64,000 bases of DNA. Source: Narthecium ossifragum. Its lineage: Eukaryota > Streptophyta > Magnoliopsida > Dioscoreales > Nartheciaceae. Location of the stretch: assembly GCA_963920575.1 (NCBI GenBank), contig OY986969.1:19949288-20013287 (forward strand). Reading direction: 5' to 3'. How positions within the stretch are numbered: the stretch's first letter is position 1; each line of letters opens with the position of its first letter. Below, in pieces: positions 47,043 through 58,477 of the stretch. Under the pieces are notes generated by a model. That model did no database searches. It saw nothing but the letters and a program-made list of their open reading frames with translations, and was not told where the DNA came from. The translations under genes and the position numbers were made by a program.

Positions 47043-48160
47043 ATGGAATCCGATTCCAGCTCCTTGTCTTCTCAATTTTCTCAATCTTCTCAATCTTCGC
47101 TCACCTTCAACACGATGGTTCACATGTTGACCATCAAACTTTCCTCCAATTTCTTGCTTTGGCGTAGTCAAGTGATTCCTCTGCTCCAATGTCAGGATCT
47201 CTACGGCTACGTCTCTGGCTCTACCATTGCTCCACCACCCATTGTTAAGGAGAATGAGATTGATGTTCCAAATCCAAAATATATGGAGTGGAAGGAGACG
47301 GATCAGCCAGTTCTCAGTCTTCTTCTCTCATCCTTGACTGAAGAAGCTATGTCTGAGGTCCTCGAGCTTACTACCTCCAACGACGTTTGGACTGCTCTTG
47401 AGCACGCATTCAGTCATAAATCCAAGACTCATGAGCTTCGTTTCAAGAACAATCTGCAACTCATGAGGAAAGGTACGCGAAACGTTGGTGAATATTCCCA
47501 TGCCTTTAAATCCTTGTGTGATCAGCTCTATACAATGGGGCGATCAGTTGATGACACTAATAAGGTACATTGGTATTTGAGGGGTCTTGGTTCTGAATTT
47601 TCTCATTTCTCCACAACTCAGTTGTCTCTCACTCCACTACCCATGTTTAAAGATTTGGTTCCAAAGGTCAAAAGCTTTGATATTTTTGTGAAGTCTTTGA
47701 ACTAGCCAGTAGGTTATGTTGCCGCCTTCACTGTCAACAGAAACTCGGGATCACACCAGTCTTCAAATTCTGGTCAGCCTCGTGGAGGGAAGTCTAGTAA
47801 AGGCAAAGGCAATGGCGGTCGACATGGTGGTCAAGGCAACCACAATAATCGTGAGAGTAAGACCGGTGGTTCCAACCATGGTGGTTATACTCCAACGTGC
47901 AAGATCTGTGACAATGAAGGACATTCCGCCAATATTTATCGTGAACCCTATGCTCACTCAGATTTCTCGGCACATGTGGTAGAAGCTTTTTCCAATTTTT
48001 CTCTTTCTAATGGCCCTGAATCAGATTGGTTTACCGACACAAGTGCTTCTGCACACATGACGAATGATGCTAGTCCTCTAGACAAGGTTGATCCCTACAA
48101 TGGTAAGGACCGGGTGTTAGTAGGAAATGGAGCAAGTCTCCCTATTACCCATATTGGCAC
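47043..48160 (+). pseudogene. Copia gag and protease start (element 1)
   Basis: The 220-codon Gag frame starts MESDSSSLSSQFSQ and shows the copia capsid signature (FLLWRSQVIPLLQCQDLYGY, SNDVWTALEHAFSHKS, ELRFKNNLQLMRKG, DQLYTMG). A TAG at 47703 breaks it; the frame then continues through a Gly/Asn-rich tail, a zinc knuckle (CKICDNEGHSANIY) whose last Cys is Tyr, and the protease site DTSASAHMT, where the usual DTGAS has Ser for Gly. The damaged catalytic and zinc residues mark it as inactive. Confidence 0.88.
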
Positions 48161-48198
48161 TGTTGACTTTTCCTCCCATGAGAATGACGGCAGCAGTA

Positions 48199-48488
48199 GG
48201 ATCGATCCTTCTTTAAGAGAAGGATTGATCTCTCTTTGGAAGTTATCAGCGGATCGATCCATCTCTCAAAGAGGGATCAATCCTACTCGGTAAACAAAAG
48301 AGACAGAGAGCACACTTTTATGAAGGTCGATGTTGGATCGATCTGAAGATCAATCCTCTTCGGGATGCTGAGATTTTGAGGGACGGATCGATCGCTCCTA
48401 TATAGTAGGATCGATCCTCCTCGGGATTTTGGAATTCAACGATCTTGTGCATACAAGGATCGATCCTTCCCTTGAGTGGGATCGATCC
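48199..48488. promoter_or_regulatory. GATCGATC box pairs in the 5' LTR of the TR-GAG element
   Basis: Pairs start at 48199/48222, 48251/48274, 48385/48408 and 48457/48479 (22-23 bp), followed by GACGGCTCAGATCTAATC (about 48512-48529) and a TATA-like ctataagta at about 48550. The 3' LTR repeats the arrangement at 50195-50485. Confidence 0.65.
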
Positions 48489-48990
48489 TTCTCTATTGGA
48501 TGGGCAAATCCGACGGCTCAGATCTAATCCGGATTTGTATTCTTTGGAGGCTATAAGTAGGGTGCTTCTAGGGTTTCTTTTGTGTGGTAGAGATATTGTT
48601 GAGAGGATTGTGAGAGGTGTGAGAGTAGGCAACCCTAGAGGGAGATCTCTTTGTCTCTGCTAGGGTTTGGGCTTTGTAATCTCTCTCTCATAGTGAAGAT
48701 TTCCTCTGCTGCCCGTGGTTTTTTTTCCTTCCAGTTGTTGCTGGTAGGTTTTTCCACGTAAATCCTTATCTCCACTTTTTCCTTTTCTTTGTGGTTTGGT
48801 TGTTTCTCTTCCGCTGTGACATCCCCGTCATTATCTGGCGTATCTCCGGCATCGTCGGGACCTCTCAGATTCCCCAACAAGTGGTACCAGAGCCTAGGTT
48901 CCGAGATTAGGGGGATTCGAATCCCTGATCAAGATTCTAAGTCCCTAATCAAGATCTGAAGCATCTGGGTTGGATTCTGGCAGAAGTGAG

Positions 48991-49762
48991 ATGGGCGCCA
49001 ATGTTGTACGGATGATTTTACTCAACGAAAACAACTGGAGCCTATGAAAGACAAAGATGGAGGATCTTTTATTCTGCAGGGATCTCTACAAGCCTCTGCA
49101 TGGAATAGAAAAGAAGCCTAAAGAGATGGAGGAAGGAGAATGGAACAAGCTTGACAGGAAGGCCTTGACGACTATCCGACAGTGTTTGGAAGATTGAGTC
49201 TATCACCACGTGTCGACGACGACGACAGCCAAAGATCTTTGGGACAAACTTCATGAGCTTTTACGAGAGGAAGTCTGTTGGAAACAAAACTTTCTTGATC
49301 CGACGGGTTGTGAATCTGAAGTACCATGATGGAGGGTCGATAGCCGAGCACCTGAATGAGTTCCAGAGCATCGTCAATTAACTTGCTACCATGAAGATGG
49401 TTTTGGATGACGACCTGAAGGCATCACTCCTGCTTAGTTCTTTGCCAGATTCTTGGGAGAGCCTAGTAGTATCGCTGAGCAACTCAGCGCCTGACGGAGC
49501 AGTATCTCTGAGCCAAGTTACAGGTTGTTTGCTGAACGAAGAGACCAGACGGAAGGCTGCTGGAGCAAGGCAGATAGATTCAGAGTCTATGGTGGCAGTG
49601 AACCAAGGCAGAAGAAAAAGTGTCACTTGCTATTATTGTGGCAAACCAGGCCATGTAAAGAAGCAGTGCAGGAAGTACAAGAAGGACATCAGAGATGGCA
49701 AGGTTGATGACGGTGAAGATGAGAGCACCGCGAACGTCACGCTAGACCCAGCTGTCTGGTGA
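48991..49762 (+). pseudogene. Gag of the TR-GAG element
   Basis: It starts MGANVVRMILLNENNWSL, then a TGA where copia Gag has Trp. Further breaks: TGA after QCLED (about 49195), a one-base insertion near 49261 (LHELL for LHELY) and TAA near 49379. The last part, 49391-49762, is open: LKASLLLSSLPDSWESLVVS then a zinc knuckle CYYCGKPGHVKKQC. The knuckle is intact, unlike those of both large copia elements here. Two of the stops replace Trp and one replaces Gln, as expected from C-to-T decay of methylated DNA. Confidence 0.85.
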
Positions 49763-49919
49763 CGGGGGAGCTTCCGTGCTAGGAGCACAAGGAGGTGTAT
49801 CCGGTCGATCGAAGCGGTCGAGGATATCTGAGTTACAAGCCCGGGACGTACTGTGACTTGAAGGCAAGAAAGCAACCGAGAAGATCAAGACTTGACGGCG
49901 ACATCCAAGTTTTGGTGGA

Positions 49920-50130
49920 CAGTTCTCGATGATGGTGATCTGAATCCGATGGGAGATCCAGAGTTCAATGGTAGATCTGAGGCTGATGGTGTTATCCAAC
50001 TTCGACGGCACCATAAAATTGGCTAGCTGGCAGCACTGGAGGTGGCATGACGACGGCGCAATCCAAATTCGATGGCAATCCGAGTTTGATGGAGTTTCCG
50101 AGTTTGATGGAGTATCCAGGTTCGACAGTG
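49920..50130. repeat. Short degenerate repeats around (t/g)ttcgatgg
   Basis: Units of about 18-20 bp such as tccgagtttgatggagt and ttcgacggcac follow each other between gag and the polypurine tract; non-coding. Confidence 0.5.
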
Positions 50131-50875
50131 TATCCTCATGTGTCGGACGGGGGAGTTTGTTGACTTTTCCTCCCATGAGGATGACGGCAGCAATAGAATC
50201 GATCCTTCTTTAAGAGAAGGATCGATCTCTCTTTGGAAGTTATCAGTGGATTGATCCATCTCTCAAAGCGGGACGATCCTACTCGATAAACAAAAGAGAC
50301 AGAGAGCACACTTTTATGAAAGTCGATGTCGGATCGATCTTCGGATCGATCCTCTTCGGGATGCTGAAATTTTGAGGGACGGATCGATCGCTCCGATATA
50401 GTAGGATCGATCCTCCTCGGGATTTTGGAATTCATCGATCTTGTACATACAAGGATCGATCCTTCCCTTGAGTGGGATCGATCCTTTTCTATTGGATGGA
50501 CAAATCCGACGACTCAGATCTAATCCGGATTTGTATTCTTTGGAGGCTATAAGTAGGGTGCTTCTAGGGTTTCTTTTGTGTGGAGGAGATGTTGTTGAGA
50601 GGATTGTGAGAGGTGTGAGAGTAGGCAACCCTAGAGGGAGATCTCTTTGTCTTTGCTAGGGTTTGGGCTTTGTAATCTCTCTCTCATAGTGAAGATTTCC
50701 TCTGCTGCCCGTGGTTTTTTTTCCTTCCAGTTGTTGCTGGTAGGTTTTTCCACGTAAATCCTTGTCTCCACTTTTTCCTTTTCTTTGTGGTTTGGTTGTT
50801 TCTCTTCCGCTGCGACATCCCCGTCATTATCTGGCGTATCTCCAACATCGTCGGGACCCCTCAGATTCCCCAACA

Positions 50876-51262
50876 GGTACTCTTTCCCCAACCCCATTTC
50901 TTCATCTCCGTGATATTCTTGTTGCTCCTGAACTCACAAAAAATTTGCTCTCCATTAGTAAATTAACTTCAAATTATCCTTTATCTGTTACATTTACTAA
51001 CTCTCGCTTCGTCATAGAGAAGCTCACAACAACTGGAAAGGTGGTGGACATCATGCCTTTTCTTATGTCCTTTCAAGAAATAACCTACGTGCCTCTTTTG
51101 CTACTTGGCATGCTAGATTAGGGCATGTAGCCTACAAAACTCTTCATTTTATGAATAAGAAAGGACATTTATCTCTTACTTCTCTATTGCCCAATCCTTC
51201 TTTATGTGTTAGTTGTCACAAAGCAAAAGGCCACCGACAACCTTACAATCCCAATGAGAAAC
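50876..51262 (+). pseudogene. Copia element 1: integrase zinc-binding region
   Basis: The frame resumes exactly after the TR-GAG element: FLHLRDILVAPELTKNLLS, then after a frameshift near 51090 WHARLGHVAYKTL and LCVSCHKAKGH. These are the copia GAG-pre-integrase stretch with its HHCC zinc residues (H-x5-H, C-x2-C). It ends at NPNEK, where the next LTR is inserted. Confidence 0.85.
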
Positions 51263-54084
51263 TGTGAGGACCCATACCTCTAACCCGGTTCAACCGCGTT
51301 AGGTCGAGGGCATGGTTTGGTTGGTTTGGCTCGGTTGGTCTTATTTCGCGATCTTGCTGATCGCTGCGACCCCAAGAGCAATTTGATAAATTGTGTCTTG
51401 ACGGTTGGCTTCACACCCGCGTAATACACACACAACATTGGATTGATGTATGTGACCGATTAGAACCCTAAGGGCACTTCTGATCAGAAGATCGGGACTC
51501 GATCGAGAAAGATCGAATCAGACAGCCGAGATCAGTTCAGATCTCTATATAAACCCCCCTTCCCTTTCTCTCTCTTTCTCTTTTCTTTCTCTCTCTCCAT
51601 CGGTTGCCGTTTGGAGCATGGATCGCGGGTGCGTGGACCAAATTGGAGCGGCGAGACTTGGGGATTGGTAGATCGTCTACTCAGCTAGTACAAGTAGGTG
51701 TTTCTACCCTAATCATGTGATTAGTTTTGTCTACGATTACTTTGTGGATGTTTTAATGTAGTAGTACATGTTAGAATGTGTTCTGAGTTTGTATACTAGT
51801 GTAATCGACATTTTAGGAACACATGGATGTTCTGGTTTTGCATTTCGTCGGTCGATTTGGTTTTTATCGCCGTTTTATGGGTTTTGTTGATTTTTGGGCT
51901 AAAACAAGCCAGATCTGATATTTTGCCATTGAAATCTTATTTTCTTGATGCCAATAGATTCCAAACATTCTTCTCTAGCTCCCCTCAAAGTTTGGTTGAA
52001 TTCCAACATGTTTTGATAGATCAAGTCCAAGAATTTGGATTTTTGGCACTATTCATATGTGCTACCGACATATGAAGGATCGATCTTCATAGGCATGAAG
52101 ATGGATCTTTTAGTTGCCTGGCAGAGGATCTGCATGGGGAAGATCGATCTTCATGTTTCGATCTTCATAAACATGAAGATCGAACTCTTGCATGGCAGAG
52201 GACAAGCATGTAGAAGATCGATCTTCATGGGTATGAAGATCGATTTCTTCTGTGCTGGTTAGGAGGTTTTCTGTTTTTAACTGAATAATCATATTCATGC
52301 TCAATTTTTGGATCCTGTGTGCATGATCTCGTGAAGCTTTCAAGATGAAAGTTGTAGATCTTCGAATCGACTTTCCAATTCCTCTGATTTCATAATTTTC
52401 TATTTTTCCCATGATTTATGGTGAATTGTTTCATAAGCTGCAATGAAGCAGAGATTAAGGAAAGATGATCAATCTCTTATGCACAGTTAGTTTAAACTAT
52501 TACGATTTTCAATGTTTTGATTTCTTTTCAATCCGGATGTCTTGTATGTCTTTCCCCATGATGAATAAAGACTAGTATGAGATTTAAATCAGGATTTTGA
52601 TGGATTTATCTTCGAATTATGCCATGATTTATATTTTGCGATGATTTACCAGAAATTACCGATTTCAAGCAGTTTTATGTTAAACATGCTACATATAGTT
52701 TGTGGTTGTTTTGATAGCTTTCCTAACCACTTGTACATATTTATTTATCGCTTTATGGTTAACCGCGAGAGTGATGACTCCCGGGAATGTGTAGATAAAT
52801 GGGTCGATGGTGTGCCCTACTGCTTTCATTAATAGTCCCACTGATAGCCGGAGTGCGCTGGGGGCATAACCCGTTGTATTGTTAATCAGAGTAGTTGATT
52901 GTTCGTTAGCCGGGGATATATCCCCATTATAGAAATTACGATAGATGGTTGTGGATGCCATCGTAATGCCGAAATTTTGGATTGCTTGTACTGCTTAGTT
53001 GTTTGGTTAGCCTTGTGATGGCTTGTAGGAACGTTGTGCCTATGTTCACTTTGTTTAGACCCCTGGCAATGTTTGCCCCCTTTGGCGGGTTATATGCTCT
53101 ACCCAGCCCTGCACATTATTGTAGCATATTATTGCATGCATGTGCCCTTATTTATATGTGTATGAGCATTCATGCATTTGATTGCATTAGAAGCATAAGG
53201 TTAGGACGTGGGCGAATAGGGGTTTTCGCCAATCTGAGGGCTCAGGATGCTCGGATTTAGCCCTAAGACCGAAGCTGGGTGGTAAGGTTTAGGACGTGAT
53301 TTTTTTATTGGAATCCCTATGTTATCGAGGTTAATGTCTAGTTGGCTATAAATACATTGCTGATTGAAATTTAGAGGCCATGTCGCTTATTCAAGGCCAA
53401 GTGCTAAGGATGGTTGTCGATGTCCCTGACACGTGTCCCCATGCAGTGGTTTTCTACTGGATAAGGGTGTTTCCACCTCTGTTCTGGTTTCTGTTTCTCC
53501 CAGCATTGTGGTGCCAGTCCCAGCATGGTCGGTTGAGAGAGATGGGATCCCCTGGTAATCAATGGGGTTATGGGGCCCCTTTGCATCCTTTAGACTTAGG
53601 CGGAGAAACATCACTGTTGTTGTTTCCTCTCTTTTCAGTATGACGTAGAGTAGAACACTACTGAGCTTATCGCTCACTCCTATCCGGGTTGCATGTATAG
53701 GTGCATGCGCTAGCTCTTCTACTGTAGCTCCAGCAGAACAGACCTTTGGCGGTGCGTCGACTTCAGGAGGTGCTCGAGGATCCCGAGGGCCTAGTTATGC
53801 TTTTACATATTTTTGTTGTACAGTTATAATCTGAGAATTGTATTAAATGTATAATTTTCCTCTTTGAGGAATTTGATGTATCTATTGCACAACCTGAGGA
53901 ATAATTGTACTTTTGAATCTTGTATCATGCAATGGTAAATTATTAAATTACAGTTTTGGCCCTTAGATCAGTTATGTTCAAATTAATTATGATATTTGTA
54001 CATAAATGCGCCAGAATGGAAAGTGAACATGTTTAGGTCCCTCACGCCCCGGTTCGGACGGGTTCTCCGAATTGGAGTGTGGCC
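51263..54084 (+). mobile_element. Solo LTR, family gamma, inside copia element 1
   Basis: Starts TGTGAGGACCCATACC; GAAAC flanks both sides (51258-51262 and 54085-54089), a perfect 5-bp duplication. The last bases are GTGTGGCC, so the usual CA end is altered. A TATA box (tatataaac) lies at about 51545. Removing it with one GAAAC joins NEK to RSD-stop-ILGLIHRDLWG of the integrase. Open frames within are chance. Confidence 0.9.
52077..52246. promoter_or_regulatory. GATCGATC boxes in the gamma LTR
   Basis: Pairs start at 52077/52099 and 52215/52237 (22 bp), and a denser group lies at 52139-52190, all with CTTCAT...ATGAAG arms. Confidence 0.6.
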
Positions 54085-54089
54085 GAAAC

Positions 54090-54938
54090 GCTCAGATTAA
54101 ATTTTAGGACTTATACATCGTGATCTATGGGGTTCAGCACCAATTTTATCCATCTAAGGATATAGGTATTATACCGTTTTCATTGATGACCACTCTCTCT
54201 TTACGTGGCTATACCCTTTGAAATTGACATTTGACTTCTTTGAAATTTTTCTTAATTTTCAAGCTTTGGTAGAAAACCAGTTCTTGGCAAAATAAATTTT
54301 TTTTGAAGTGACGGCGAACTAAATTCACTAACACTCACCTCCAACTTCATCTCAAAAAATTGGGAATACAGCACCAAATGTCCTGTCCATATACTCCACC
54401 CCAAAATGGTCATGTGGAACGCAAGGACCATCTCGTCACCGAAATTGATTTTGCTATGCCTTTTCATTCCCATGGAGCTCTCAACCTTTGGGTGGACGCC
54501 TTTAGTAGGGGTGAGCAGAACCGAACCGAACCCGAAGAACCGAACCGAACCGAATTAGTTCGGTCCATTCGGTTCGGTTTTTTCGGTTTTTCGGTTCGGT
54601 TCGGTTTTGGGATGTATGAAAAGTTCGGGGTTCGGTTCTTTAAAAAAAATTCGGTTCGGTTCGGGTCAGAACCGAAGTTTTCATACATGCCTTATCCTAT
54701 GAACCTATGGTCTAAAAAGTTCGGTTCAGTTTGGAACCGAACAAAAGTTCGGTTCGGTTCGGTTCCAATTGATTTGGAACCGAACAATTTCGGTTCGGTT
54801 CCTTCATAAGTTCGGTTCGGTTCTCTAAAAACAGGACCGAAATAAATTCGGTTCTTCGGTTCTGGACCGAGAACCGAATGCTCACCCCTAGCCTTTAGTA
54901 CAGCTGTCTACATAGTCAATCGATTGCATACGCCTTAA
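54090..54938 (+). pseudogene. Copia element 1: integrase core
   Basis: Catalytic residues can be placed: the first Asp in LIHRDLWGSAP, the second in SDGE (about 54311), and the Glu in CPYTPPQNGHVERK. LNLWVDAFS follows and is cut by a MITE at 54506; TAVYIVNRLH resumes at 54899. Frameshifts near 54160 and 54300 and several stops are present. Confidence 0.82.
54506..54890. mobile_element. hAT-type MITE rich in CGGTT / AACCG repeats
   Basis: Ends TAGGGGTGAGCA and TGCTCACCCCTA are perfect inverted repeats; GCCTTTAG flanks both sides (54498-54505 and 54891-54898), a perfect 8-bp duplication. The 385-bp body consists largely of (GAACC)n and (TTCGG)n in both directions, so the whole strand can fold back. 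Confidence 0.93.
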
Positions 54939-55137
54939 ACTCCTGTTTGGTATGGAGTTAAGGAGGATATTTCTATGCCCAAACATCAAATATCAGAATT
55001 ACTACTTTATTTCCATTTCACCTACCACCACCACTCTATTTTTTTTTATCGTCGTTTCTTAACCTCATTTTTTCTAACCCTTTCTAACCTTGTTCCCCCT
55101 AGGCTTCATTTTTTCTAACCCCGTACCAAACGGACTA
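54939..55137. mobile_element. Harbinger-like MITE
   Basis: Inner terminal parts TCCTGTTTGGTA and TACCAAACGGA are inverted; TAA flanks both sides (54936-54938 and 55138-55140), the 3-bp target of PIF/Harbinger elements. It splits the integrase tail of copia element 1 before NGLSPYEVLY. Confidence 0.7.
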
Positions 55138-55816
55138 TAAATGGTCTCTCACCATATGAGGTACTGTATGCTCACACTCCAACTTATGTAATTTTTAGAC
55201 CCTTTGGATGTCTATGCTTCTCTTATTTAAGAGATTATGCCTCTCATAAATTTTCACCTCGTAGCACTCCATGCATATTTTTAGGCTACAGTTCTTCTCA
55301 CAAAGGCTTTGGTTGCCTCGATCCGTGTACTAATAGAGTTTTTATTAGTCGCTATGATCAATTTGATGAATCCATCTTTCCATTTGCGTGCCATAATACA
55401 TCCAATTTTGTCTCATCTAATGATTTCATTTCATTTGATGATTCGGTTCCAAGTTCCTCTATTGTTAGCCATACTAATGATTTTGCAAGAACCTTGGCTT
55501 TATTGCCTACTAATACCAGGTCTTCCATATGTGTCGCTTGTGCTCTTGATTAGCATCCAAGTCATATGTCTGCAGCTCCGCCGTGTTCGGTTGCTTCTAC
55601 GCCAACACCACAGGCTTCAAGCAAGCCTCCACTTGCTTCGATGAGCTCCTCAGTTTCTTCATTGGATGCCATTCCTGCTTCAGCAACTTCACAAATGAGG
55701 CTGCTCATATTTTGTACCAACTTCCACATGTTCCCCTTTGCACGAAACTTTGCAAATCACCTTCAAAGCATCTACCTGTGCTTGCTCATATTTTGTACAT
55801 AACTAAACCTGATGGT
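55138..55816 (+). pseudogene. Copia element 1: region after the integrase
   Basis: Reads NGLSPYEVLYAHTPT, RPFGCLCFSYLRDYASHKFS, STPCIFLGYSSSHKGFGCLD, RVFISRYDQFDESIFPF: the conserved tail after the integrase of copia Pol. It then becomes Ser/Pro-rich and stops at copia element 2. No reverse transcriptase follows on either side of that element. Confidence 0.85.
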
Positions 55817-56422
55817 TGTTGTAAATAATTGAAACTTAGCACAAATTAAGTAGAGAAAATAATAGGAAGTAGGAGAGTAAGAAGAATGAGCCACTAACTA
55901 AGGCATTCTTCTCACTTCAGTTATATCTCATTTCATCAGCCGAATACCCTTTAATAAGCGCGACATTCATAAGATTACAAAATACATATCCTGCATATGC
56001 GTCTGAATTTAATGCAATTTTGACATTTGAGCACATGTGTCAGATACAATTTTTACATTTGAGAACATGTGTCAGTTAGTTTTGACCTTTGGTCATCCAC
56101 TGTGTTTCACTTTATGTGAAACACATGTTACAACACTCCCCCTTGGATGACCACTAAAGGGTATGTCTTGTAAAAACCTTTGATAAGAAAAACCCTATAG
56201 GATAAAAACTAGGAAAGAATACACTATTCTTTTAGAGAGATATCAGGTTGTCAAGACTGCCTCATTAAAACTTTGTCAAGGAAAACCCAATAGGAAAAAG
56301 CCTTGGCGAAGGAAAAATAGTAATATCTCAATTTTCTCCCCCTTATGAAGATGTAAGATAAGCTTAAGTGTTTAAATCTTTGAGACGGTGCATACCGATC
56401 TTATGTACTAGCTTTTTGAAGT

Positions 56423-57400
56423 TCATCGTCGGTAATGCCTTTGTAAATAAATCAGCCAAGTTATCATTAGAGCGTATCTGCAGGACATTAATATCGCCAT
56501 TCTACTGGAGCTCATACGTGTAGAAAAATTTTGGAGATATATGCTTGGTTCTATCACCTTTAATATATCTGCCTCTAATTTGAACGATGTAAGCTGCATT
56601 ATCTTCATATAATATTATTGGGATATTCCTGATTGAAGACAACCCACAACTGTCTTGAATATATTACATCATATCTCTTAACCATATACATTCTCGACTT
56701 GCCTCTTGAATAGCAAGTATCTGAACATGATTTAAAGAGGTGACGGTTAATGTCTGCTCCGTAGATTGCCAAGATATAGTAGTGTTACCATAAAGAAAGA
56801 TATATTTGATTTGTGACTTGGTCTTATGTGGATCAGAAAAATGACCAACATCTGCATAGCCAACTAACTGTGACCTCAAATCATTGGAAAAAAATAGTTC
56901 GAGATCTGTAGTGCCACGAAGATAGCGCAATATGTGCTTGATCTCATTCCAGTGCCTTCGAGTCGGTGCAGAACTAAATCTTGCTAATAAATTGACAACA
57001 AATGTTATATCGGGCCGTGTGCAATTTGCAAGATATATGAGACCTCCAATTGCACTAAAATATGGTACTTTAAGACCAAGAAGCTCTTCACCATCGTCTT
57101 GAGGGAGAAAATGATCTTTCTTCACATCAAGAGATCGTACAACCATTGGAGAGCTCAATGGATGGGTTTTGTCCATATAGAATTGCATCAAAACCTTTTC
57201 TGTATATGTTATTTGGTGAACAAATATCCCAATTGGAAGGTGTTCGATCTACAGGCCGGGACAAAATCTTGTCCTCCCAAGATCATTCATTTCAAATTCC
57301 TTCTTTAGATAGTCAAATGCCTTATGAGCTCTTCTGGAGTCCCAATTAGATTCAGGTCATCTACATATACTGCAATAATAGCAAATCCAGAGGCTGCTTT
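56423..57400 (-). pseudogene. Copia element 2: RNase H region and end of reverse transcriptase
   Basis: The open part (57191-56664) reads ANCTRPDITFVVNLLARFSS, HWNEIKHILRYLRGTTDLEL, LVGYADVGHFSDP, ISWQSTEQTLTVTSLNHVQ and ECIWLRDM. The usual copia site is GYADAGYLSDPH, so Val replaces Ala here. The end (56608-56423) gives IILYEDNAAYIVQI and LADLFTKALP. Just upstream (57400-57360) is YVDDL, the catalytic motif of reverse transcriptase. Frameshifts near 57330 and 57190 and stops at 56660 separate the pieces. Confidence 0.87.
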
Positions 57401-58432
57401 CTAGATGAAGACACATGGACAAACTGAGTTATTCACATATCCTTCTTTTAGAAAATACTTACTGAGCCGATTATACCACATCCGGCCTGATTGTTTTAAC
57501 CCATACACGGATATTTGAAGTTTAATAGAATATAGATCCCGAGATTTATTTGTTTCAGGAAATTTAAGTCTTTTATGGACTTTTATATAAATATCACTAT
57601 CTAGTAACCTATATAGGTATGCTGTGACTACGTCCATTAAATGCATTTTTAATCTTTTCGAGACTGGTAAACCAATTAAGAAGCGAAAGGTTATTGTATC
57701 CACTACAGGAGAGTACATCTCCTCGTAGTCTATATCAGGTTTCTCGCAGAAACCTTGTGGTACAAGCCATGTTTTATATCACACTATTTCATTTTTCTCA
57801 TTTCGCTTGAGCACAAATACCCATTTGTATCCTACTGGTTTGACATCTTCTGGTGTCTGGACTACAGGTCCAAAAACATTTCGTTTTGCCTATGAGCTCA
57901 ATTCAGCTTCAATAGCTTTTTTTCATTTTGGCCAATCAAGTCTACGTCGACACTCTTCGACGGATTTTGGCTCAAGTTCTTCATTACTTCTGGTAATGTC
58001 AAAAGCAACTGCATATGCAAATAAGTTATTGAGAACAGTTTCATTTCTATTTCACCTTTTCTCAGTGTGCATACAATTTATCGAGATCTCATGATTTTTA
58101 GATATTTGGACCTCTTTAGGAGGTGCCTGAATCTCTTCGGGAGGTGTCTGAACCTCTTCGGGAGGTGCTTGAATCTCTTTGGAATGTGTCTTTTCGAATC
58201 GATTCTTATTTGGAATACAAACTTCATGTTTGTTAATCTCCTGAGGTATATCAGTATTTTGGCTAGTTTGTCTGTTTGCCCTTTTTTTCCTTGACACTTT
58301 ATCCTTGACGTCAATATGCCTACCACGCTTCTGACGTGTTTTAGATTCACATGCTGCAGGATCCTCAGATTGTCCTTTGGGAACATCAATCCGTGATGGA
58401 GCATTTGCAGCTGGGATATATGATTTCATCAC
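57401..58432 (-). pseudogene. Copia element 2: linker and reverse transcriptase
   Basis: The linker (58432-58052) is Lys/Glu-rich with a 24-bp repeat coding for EEIQAPPE-type units. The polymerase begins VEECRRRLDWPKWKKAIEAE and continues YKWVFVLKRNEKNEIV, MYSPVVDTITFRFLIGL, MHLMDVVTAYLYRLLDSDIY and SVYGLKQSGRMWYNRLSKY. Stops replace Trp or Gln at several points (near 57890 and 57780). The first catalytic Asp (MDVVTAYL) and YVDD are still present. Confidence 0.87.
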
Positions 58433-58477
58433 ATGCTGTGAATCGTTAAATGTAGCAGGCTTCTGATTTGTAATTTT

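Larger units (their letters stand above)
48161..50875 (+). mobile_element. TR-GAG type element: LTR-gag-LTR, non-autonomous
   Basis: LTRs are 48161-48879 (719 bp) and 50158-50875 (718 bp), both TGTTGACTTTTCC...CCCCAACA and very alike, so insertion was fairly recent. Flanking 5-mers are GGCAC (48156-48160) and GGTAC (50876-50880), 4 of 5. A primer site TGGTACCAGAGC (48882-48893, initiator-Met type) and a G-rich polypurine tract (about 50147-50155) complete the structure. The inside codes only for a decayed Gag. It fits the published TR-GAG class of plant retroelements, which depend on autonomous partners. It sits in the protease-integrase link of copia element 1. Confidence 0.92.
47043..55816 (+). 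mobile_element. Copia element 1, gag to integrase, opened by four insertions
   Basis: The element reads in order: gag (47043-47750), zinc knuckle and protease (47880-48160), protease-integrase link (50876-51262), integrase core (54090-54505 and 54899-54938), and the region after integrase (55138-55816). Insertions sit at 48161-50875, 51263-54084, 54506-54890 and 54939-55137. The first two joins are in frame once the insertion and one target copy are removed. Reverse transcriptase and RNase H are absent; the sequence stops where copia element 2 begins. Confidence 0.88.

Noticed and set aside
48318..50659. Duplicate small frames in the TR-GAG LTRs
   Set aside because: Each appears in both LTRs; they are LTR sequence and not genes.
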